Of a DNA stretch of 64,000 bases, positions 59,267-64,000 are shown piece by piece; the first letter of the stretch is position 1, and each line of letters begins with the position of its first letter. This DNA comes from Rhodalgimonas zhirmunskyi (GTDB lineage Bacteria; Pseudomonadota; Alphaproteobacteria; Rhodobacterales; Rhodobacteraceae). The notes beneath the pieces were generated by a model that was not told the DNA's origin, searched no databases, and saw nothing but the letters and a program-made list of their open reading frames with translations. Made by a program: the position numbers and the translations under genes. The stretch is from NCBI GenBank assembly GCA_030848925.1, contig JANFFA010000002.1:310001-374000 (forward strand), in the 5' to 3' direction.

Positions 59267-59430
59267 TTATCCCACCATATCACATGTTAATTTCCCCATA
59301 GCGCGCGAGGCGTTGCCATTCAAACCCACTTCGGCGTGAGTTGGCCGAATGACGCCGGTTTGATTTGCGACTGCGTCTTTCGCGCCATATATAAACACTT
59401 TATTGGACATGGCAGGACAAGAGGATAACG

Positions 59431-60024
59431 ATGCGCGTATTTCCGTCGAAACTGAGCCGCCGCGGATTTCTTGCAGGCACAGCCGCAACCCTCGCGACAC
59501 CCGCCCTCGCCCTTGACGGCGACAGCACCGAAATCGAGCGTGACATTGATCACGTCGTGCGCCGCAACATTTCGAGCTTCCGTTCACTCGACTGGCGGCC
59601 CTACTTCAGCAATCTCAACAATGGCGCGATCCTCGTCGATATCACGTCGCGCGCATTGCACTATTGGTCAGAGGATGGACAGACCTACAAGCTGTACCCG
59701 ACTTCCGTCCCGCTGACCGAAGAGTTGACCCGCCGTGGCCGCACCAGCGTTATTCAGAAGGTCGTAAATCCGACCTGGCGACCGACACCTTCGATGCGCA
59801 AGCGCAATCCCGAGTGGCCCGCCGTTGTCGAAGGCGGCGCCCCGGACAACCCGCTTGGTCCGCTCGCGCTTTACCTCGGCTGGACCTATTATCGCATCCA
59901 CGGCACGCACGACACGCGCAAGATCGGCCGCCGCTCGTCGAACGGCTGCATCGGTCTTTACAACGAGCACATCCGCGAGCTTTTCCCGATGACCAATGTG
60001 GGCACCCAAGTGTTGCTTATTTGA
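59431..60024 (+). CDS. Tat-exported L,D-transpeptidase
   Basis: A 197-residue YkuD protein with a twin-arginine signal, SRRGFLAGTAATLATPALA. The catalytic pair is His157 (RIHGTH) and Cys173 (RRSSNGCIGLYNEH). It should be folded before export and act in the periplasm on peptidoglycan, either making 3-3 cross-links or attaching proteins. The CAP lipoprotein gene is divergent, 164 bases away. Confidence 0.92.
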   Translation: MRVFPSKLSRRGFLAGTAATLATPALALDGDSTEIERDIDHVVRRNISSFRSLDWRPYFSNLNNGAILVDITSRALHYWSEDGQTYKLYPTSVPLTEELTRRGRTSVIQKVVNPTWRPTPSMRKRNPEWPAVVEGGAPDNPLGPLALYLGWTYYRIHGTHDTRKIGRRSSNGCIGLYNEHIRELFPMTNVGTQVLLI

Positions 60025-60119
60025 CGACATTTTGGCCACGGTCACCCATCACTGCGCAAGATAGGTTTGCAATCCACGATATTTGCTGGTTAGAAGCAGT
60101 TACGAGGTAAGTCTTGGGT

Positions 60120-60154
60120 GCTTGCCGTGCCCATAAGGGTATTAAATGGCAAGC
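60120..60154 (+). promoter_or_regulatory. Structured 5' leader of the 61-residue peptide gene
   Basis: GCTTGCC at 60120-60126 and GGCAAGC at 60148-60154 form a 7-bp stem; inside it GCCC-ATAA-GGGT can form a second small stem. The ribosome binding site TGGAGG lies just beyond. This may stabilise a very abundant mRNA. Confidence 0.5.
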
Positions 60155-60172
60155 AAATATCTGGAGGATAAC

Positions 60173-60358
60173 ATGAAGAAACTCGTTCTCGCTGCTGCTC
60201 TGACCGCCGCTGCTTCGACCGCATACGCCGGCAACATGGCTGAGCCGATCATGGAAGCGCCTGTCATCGTAGAAGAAGCTGCTGCTAGCTCGTCTGCTGG
60301 TGGTATCATCATCCCGCTTCTGCTGCTGGCCGTTATCGCAGCTGTTGCCGCTGACTAA
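60173..60358 (+). CDS. Conserved 61-residue exported/membrane peptide
   Basis: Signal peptide MKKLVLAAALTAAASTAYA is followed by a short acidic stretch (MAEPIMEAPVIVEEAAASS) and a C-terminal hydrophobic helix (GGIIIPLLLLAVIAAVA). After cleavage about 42 residues remain, inserted by the tail. I recognise very similar peptides across Roseobacter-group genomes, with no known role. Codon use (CTG, GCT, GTT) is strongly biased like the porin, and the gene has TGGAGG and a very strong terminator, all pointing to high expression. ATG 60173 is chosen over 60146. Confidence 0.85.
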   Translation: MKKLVLAAALTAAASTAYAGNMAEPIMEAPVIVEEAAASSSAGGIIIPLLLLAVIAAVAAD

Positions 60359-60384
60359 TTCAGTCACGGTTAACACCGAAAAAG

Positions 60385-60417
60385 AGGAGTGGTGGAGCAA
60401 TCCACCACTCCTTTTTT
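60385..60417 (+). terminator. Rho-independent terminator of the small peptide gene
   Basis: AGGAGTGGTGGA and TCCACCACTCCT form a 12-bp perfect stem closed by a GCAA (GNRA) loop, followed by six T. Confidence 0.95.
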
Positions 60418-60440
60418 ATTGCGCACTGTTAAGGATAGAA

Positions 60441-60473
60441 AAAGGCCCGGACGCACCTGCGCACCGGGCCTTT
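60441..60473 (-). terminator. Terminator of hemH (works on both strands)
   Basis: GGCCCGG and CCGGGCC flanked by A-runs and T-runs form a 7-10 bp stem with a 13-base loop. Reading the minus strand it lies 29 bases after the hemH stop and ends in TTTTT; it could also back up the previous terminator. Confidence 0.8.
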
Positions 60474-60501
60474 TTCATGCGTCATCCGTAAGCCGCGTGG
60501 C

Positions 60502-61554
60502 TCAGTCGATCCAGCCCTTAAGGTTACCTGCGATGACCTGCGAGAGAACCTCGATATGCCCGGCCTCGTCATTCAAGCAGGGAATATAAAGGAATTTCTC
60601 ACCACCGGCCTCTTCGAAACTTTCGTGGATCTCTTCGTTGATCTCTTCGAGCGTCTCGATGCAATCGGCCGAGAACGCAGGCGCGATCACGGCGATATTC
60701 TTCTTGCCCTCGTCACGGGCCAGCCGCGCCACCTCTTCCACCGTGTAGGGCTTCAACCACTCTTCGGGGCCAAAGACCGACTGGAAGGTGGTCCTGATCT
60801 GCGTGTCGTCCCAGCCCAGCCGCTCTTTCAGCAGACGCGTCGTTTTCTGGCACTGACAATGATAGGGATCGCCCTGCATCAGGTAGCGCTTGGGCATCCC
60901 GTGGTAGGACACGACGAGTAGATCCGGTCTGGTTTCGGCGGAATCGTAGGCCCGTTCTACTGATGCGGCCAGCGCATCAATGTAGGCCGGATTATCGAAG
61001 TAAGCAGGCACGGTGCGCGCGGCGGGCTGCCAGGTTTCTTTCATCAGGGCGCGGAAAAACTCATCATTCGCCGTGGCCGAGGTCGCCCCCGCATATTGCG
61101 GATAGAGCGGAAAGAACAGAATCTTGGTGCAGCCCGCCTCGACCATCTCGCGCACCTTGGATTCGGTCGATGGATTACCATAGCGCATGCAGAAATCGAT
61201 CATCACGCTGTCACCGAAACGCGCCTGCATTTGCGCGCTCAGCGCCGCCGTCTGATCCTTGGTAATGGTCATCAGGGGGCTTTCGCCCTTGTCTTCGTTC
61301 CAGATGGATTTATAGGCGGCACCGCTGGAAAACGGTCGCTTCGTCAGAATGATAAGCTGGAGCAACGGCTGCCATTTCCAGCTGGGATAGTCGATCACCC
61401 GCTTGTCCGAGAGAAACTCGTTCAGGTAGCGACGCATCGACCAATAATCATAGCCGTCCGGCGTGCCAAGGTTGGCGATCAGCACGCCCACCTTCTCCGC
61501 CGGAATAGCCGGATGATCGGCGGGGGCGTGGGCGGGGATGGTTTTATCGGTCAT
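60502..61554 (-). CDS. hemH: Ferrochelatase
   Basis: A 350-residue enzyme inserting Fe2+ into protoporphyrin IX, the last step of haem synthesis. VGVLIANLGTPDGYDYWSMRRYLNEFLSD is the N-terminal signature; VVSYHGMPKRY holds the metal-handling His, and PAFSADCIETLEEI the conserved Glu. CHCQCQ-type cysteines near the middle resemble those of alphaproteobacterial forms. The methyltransferase gene lies upstream on the same strand. Confidence 0.97.
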   Translation of the reverse strand: MTDKTIPAHAPADHPAIPAEKVGVLIANLGTPDGYDYWSMRRYLNEFLSDKRVIDYPSWKWQPLLQLIILTKRPFSSGAAYKSIWNEDKGESPLMTITKDQTAALSAQMQARFGDSVMIDFCMRYGNPSTESKVREMVEAGCTKILFFPLYPQYAGATSATANDEFFRALMKETWQPAARTVPAYFDNPAYIDALAASVERAYDSAETRPDLLVVSYHGMPKRYLMQGDPYHCQCQKTTRLLKERLGWDDTQIRTTFQSVFGPEEWLKPYTVEEVARLARDEGKKNIAVIAPAFSADCIETLEEINEEIHESFEEAGGEKFLYIPCLNDEAGHIEVLSQVIAGNLKGWID

Positions 61555-61617
61555 GGTTGTCCCTATTCTGGCTCGGCTTAACGGCTTCGGCTTGAGATAG
61601 AGACTGAAATCTCTGCG

Positions 61618-62442
61618 TCAATCCTCGATCTTGAATTCGTCTGCGCCCAACGCGTCGGCCAGACGCGCCTGCGCAGAGCCGGGACGAAGGGGTTTTGGCT
61701 GGCTCTCATCCGGCGCCCAGCCTTGCAGGAATACGAGTTCAAAGGTCGCTGGAAGGCGTCCGTCATCCTGCCCATAGGCCGTGCGATAGATCTCTTCCGC
61801 ACGCGAAAACAGCCGCCGGGGGGCAAATCGCCGCATCCTTTGGTCCAGCGCATTTCCCTCGCCCATTGCGCGCAATTCACGCATCAAAGCGGACAGATCG
61901 GCATAGCTCGCTTTCAGGACAAGCCGGTCCGCTACCGGCAAGGCGAATCCCGCGCGTTGCAGCAGGCCACCTAGGTCACGGATTTCACCCATCGGGGCGA
62001 TGCGCGGTGACAGTCCGCCCGAGATTTCGCTCTCGGCCTGCGCCAGCGCTGCGCGCAACTCGTGCAGTGTTTGACCGCCGAACATCACGGCGAGGAAAAG
62101 ACCATCTGGCTTCAATGCGCGTAAACACTGGATCAACTGGCCCACCGGGTCATTCGCCCAATGCAGCGCCATCGTATGCACCACCAGATCATGCGCGCCT
62201 TGCGCGAGCGAAACCCGCTCATCATCGGGTGAAACAACCCAGCCGTCGCCCAGCGCATCGCCCCAGAAATCCGCGTGCCCGGTCACAACACCGGGCGTAT
62301 TAAACGATTTCTTAACCATGGCGAGGCGATCCTGAAGCTCCTCGGCCGCGATGTCGTGCAGAAAGGGGGCCCCCGGGGCCAAGGCGCGGGTGCGGTTGCG
62401 GATCAGGGCCGCGCGATCGGTGAGCAAGGGCGCTTTCGACAT
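61618..62442 (-). CDS. SAM-dependent methyltransferase-like protein (BioC/NDUFAF5-like)
   Basis: A 274-residue class I methyltransferase-fold protein. HDLVVHTMALHWANDPVGQLIQCLRALKPDGLFLAVMFG is the DxxxxSxALHWxNDLP segment shared by BioC and NDUFAF5-type proteins; the usual glycine-rich motif I is weak (VVTGHADFWGDAL), so catalysis is not certain. Adjacent to comF/grxC in many alphaproteobacteria. It is divergent from comF with only 24 bases between the starts. Confidence 0.86.
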   Translation of the reverse strand: MSKAPLLTDRAALIRNRTRALAPGAPFLHDIAAEELQDRLAMVKKSFNTPGVVTGHADFWGDALGDGWVVSPDDERVSLAQGAHDLVVHTMALHWANDPVGQLIQCLRALKPDGLFLAVMFGGQTLHELRAALAQAESEISGGLSPRIAPMGEIRDLGGLLQRAGFALPVADRLVLKASYADLSALMRELRAMGEGNALDQRMRRFAPRRLFSRAEEIYRTAYGQDDGRLPATFELVFLQGWAPDESQPKPLRPGSAQARLADALGADEFKIED

Positions 62443-62466
62443 GAGCGCATAGATAGGACAGGGGTG

Positions 62467-63186
62467 ATGAAGTTACAAACCGCCTTGCGGCTGATTTATC
62501 CGCCGCGCTGCGTGTCTTGCGGCGATCTGGTCGAGAGTGATTTCGGCCTCTGCGGTCCTTGCTGGCGGGAAACTCCTTTCATTGAGGGGCTGGCCTGCGA
62601 CACTTGCGGCGTGCCCTTGCCCGGCCATTCCGATCAGATCGAGCATTGCGACGATTGCATGCGCATCGCCCGCCCGTGGAGCAGGGGCCGCGCCGTCCTG
62701 ACCTACAAGGACAACGGGCGAAAGCTCGTTCTTGCCCTGAAACACAGCGACCGTCTCGATATAATCCGCCCGGCGGGGGTATGGCTGGCCCGTGCGGCGC
62801 GGCCAATCTTGCAAGATCAAATGCTGATCGCGCCGATCCCGCTGCATTGGTCACGGCTACTGAAACGAAGGTTCAACCAGTCCGCTCTACTGGCACAGGA
62901 ACTCGGGCGACTCACGGCGCTCTCGGTTTGTCCGGATCTTCTGGTCCGGCCCAAGCGCACGGAATCCCTTGAGGGGAAGGGCCACGATGCGCGCTTTACG
63001 ACGCTTGATCGTGCAATAAACGCGCATCCGAAGCGAAAGCACAGGATGGCTGGACGGCATGTGCTTCTGATTGATGACGTGATGACATCGGGTGCGACGA
63101 TGGCGGCCGCGGCCGAGGCCTGCCTGTCCGCGGGCGCACATGACGTTTCGGCGCTTTCACTGGCGCGCGTTGCAAAGGACGCTTAA
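62467..63186 (+). CDS. comF: ComF-family phosphoribosyltransferase-like protein
   Basis: A 239-residue protein. The N-terminal zinc-finger-like part has CVSCGDLV, CGPCW, CDTC and CDDC pairs; the C-terminal PRTase fold has VLLIDDVMTSGATM, the PRPP loop. ComF proteins act in DNA uptake in some bacteria; in alphaproteobacteria the role is unclear. ATG 62467 (MKLQTALRLIYPPRC) is chosen over the longer frame. Confidence 0.93.
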   Translation: MKLQTALRLIYPPRCVSCGDLVESDFGLCGPCWRETPFIEGLACDTCGVPLPGHSDQIEHCDDCMRIARPWSRGRAVLTYKDNGRKLVLALKHSDRLDIIRPAGVWLARAARPILQDQMLIAPIPLHWSRLLKRRFNQSALLAQELGRLTALSVCPDLLVRPKRTESLEGKGHDARFTTLDRAINAHPKRKHRMAGRHVLLIDDVMTSGATMAAAAEACLSAGAHDVSALSLARVAKDA

Positions 63187-63221
63187 ATCCACGACAAATA
63201 CAAATGTCCGAGGATTTGAAT

Positions 63222-63479
63222 ATGAAACCTGTCGAAATCTACACCACCCCGTTTTGCGGCTTCTGTCATGCGGCCAAGCGGCTGTTGACTCAGAAAGGCG
63301 TCGCCTTCTCCGAAATCGATGTTTTCGCGGCACCTGATCGCAAACCCGAGATGATCAAGCGCGCGAATGGTGGCCGTACCGTGCCGCAAATCTTCGTGGG
63401 CGACACCCATGTCGGTGGCTGTGACGAGCTTTATGCGCTGGAACGGGCCGGTAAACTCGATCCGCTTCTGGCGGAGTGA
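63222..63479 (+). CDS. grxC: Glutaredoxin 3
   Basis: An 85-residue class I glutaredoxin. MKPVEIYTTPFCGFCHAAKRLL has active site CGFC (Cys12, Cys15) rather than CPYC; GRTVPQIFVGDTHVGGCDEL has the cis-Pro and glutathione-binding GGCD. ATG 63222 has GAGG upstream and gives the normal length; 63204 is an alternative. Order comF-grxC-nitrilase is conserved in the group. Confidence 0.95.
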   Translation: MKPVEIYTTPFCGFCHAAKRLLTQKGVAFSEIDVFAAPDRKPEMIKRANGGRTVPQIFVGDTHVGGCDELYALERAGKLDPLLAE

Positions 63480-63483
63480 CGTG

Positions 63484-64000
63484 ATGTTGCGCGCGGCTCT
63501 GATCCAAATGACATCGGGCGAAAACCCGGCTGAAAACCGGGACTTTGTCCTTGGGTCGCTGCGCGAAGCCAAAGCGCGCGGCGCGCATCTCGCCCTGACC
63601 CCGGAAGTGACGAACTGCCTTTCAGGGAGTCGCGACCATCAACGCGCGGTGTTGCGCCATCAGGAAGATGACGAAACGCTTGCCGCCGTCTGCGAGGCGG
63701 CGCAGGCGCTTGACCTGTGGGTGCTTCTCGGCTCGCTTGGCGTGTTGACCCACGATGCAGACGGACGGTTTGCCAACCGCTCTTTCCTGATTTCGCCCGA
63801 AGGCAAGATTGCCGCGCAATACGACAAGATTCACATGTTCGATGTCGATGTGTCCAAAACCGAAACCTACCGCGAATCGGCGCATTATCGACCCGGTGAC
63901 AAGGCCGTGGTGGCGGATACCGATTTTGCGAAGCTCGGTCTGACCATTTGTTACGACCTGCGCTTTCCCCATCTGCATCGGGCACTCGCCCAAGCAGGGG
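63484..64000 (+). CDS. Nitrilase/omega-amidase-family hydrolase (3' end cut by window)
   Basis: Reading from ATG 63484 (or GTG 63481) gives RAALIQMTSGENPAENRDFV, the start of the carbon-nitrogen hydrolase fold. The Glu of the triad is in LTPEVTN (residue ~41), the Lys in AQYDKIHMFDVD, and the Cys in LTICYDLRFP. This matches the Nit2/omega-amidase-like branch that follows grxC in alphaproteobacteria, which repairs deaminated glutathione or hydrolyses 2-oxoglutaramate. Start is two to five bases after the grxC stop. Confidence 0.9.
   Translation, partial: MLRAALIQMTSGENPAENRDFVLGSLREAKARGAHLALTPEVTNCLSGSRDHQRAVLRHQEDDETLAAVCEAAQALDLWVLLGSLGVLTHDADGRFANRSFLISPEGKIAAQYDKIHMFDVDVSKTETYRESAHYRPGDKAVVADTDFAKLGLTICYDLRFPHLHRALAQAG

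Overview
The window is a continuous stretch of core chromosome from a GC-rich alphaproteobacterium, most likely a member of the Rhodobacterales (Roseobacter group). This rests on protein styles and gene orders: leuS-lptE-holA, ftsK-lolA, xseB-ispA-dxs, comF-grxC-nitrilase, an OmpR-type orphan regulator, small GC-rich intergenic repeats of a kind I associate with this group, and a Roseobacter-style porin and 61-residue secreted peptide. I see no rRNA, tRNA, CRISPR array, insertion sequence, integrase or phage gene. Both edges cut a gene: a PfkB-type adenosine kinase on the left and a nitrilase-family hydrolase on the right.

Layout. 1-3 kb: adenosine kinase and endonuclease III on the minus strand, then an HxlR regulator with a perfect palindrome against its ribosome binding site and a group I truncated globin. 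3-9.3 kb: the minus-strand leuS-lptE-holA operon, a glycosyltransferase, and a DUF3576 lipoprotein. 9.6-17 kb: a porin with a long alanine-rich insertion, yggS, a small secreted PEBP-like protein behind a hairpin that contains its Shine-Dalgarno sequence, an L,D-transpeptidase with ribA, an OmpR-type regulator, a candidate small RNA, a membrane LytTR protein and xth. 17-30 kb: thioredoxin/TPR, Lon-like, Trm112, Ubi hydroxylase, amidase, dapC-like aminotransferase, ftsK, lolA, a lytic transglycosylase, hspQ, rhodanese and ggt. 30-41 kb: an RsbW-like kinase with a STAS partner, thiolase, a GFA protein, rarD, an epimerase, exoD, the xseB-ispA-dxs isoprenoid operon, a phosphotransferase and a deacetylase-family enzyme. 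41-54 kb: mutS, a malic enzyme hybrid, a ribokinase-like enzyme, msrA, a class IV aminotransferase with a sulfotransferase-like partner, argG, ilvA, an Hpt protein and a response-regulator PP2C phosphatase. 54-64 kb: Nudix, hslO, a hslO-nudL-cca-methyltransferase operon, two further L,D-transpeptidases around a CAP lipoprotein, the 61-residue peptide, hemH, a methyltransferase, comF, grxC and the partial nitrilase.

Functional themes. Envelope assembly and maintenance recur (LptE, LolA, porin, three L,D-transpeptidases, lytic transglycosylase, CAP lipoprotein, ExoD). So do protein and redox quality control (HspQ, Hsp33, MsrA, glutaredoxin, thioredoxin/TPR), DNA repair (Nth, Xth, MutS, ExoVII small subunit) and amino acid metabolism (ArgG, IlvA, DapC-like). 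A partner-switching signalling set is split over two loci: kinase and STAS at 30.4-31.3 kb, phosphatase and Hpt at 51.8-53.7 kb.

I did not find a large undescribed system. The best leads are small: a candidate sRNA with an anti-Shine-Dalgarno stretch at about 14.57-14.66 kb, the SD-containing hairpin at 11.65 kb, the split partner-switching module, the porin insertion, the membrane LytTR protein and two families of short intergenic repeats. Functional names are from sequence reading alone; no database search was run.
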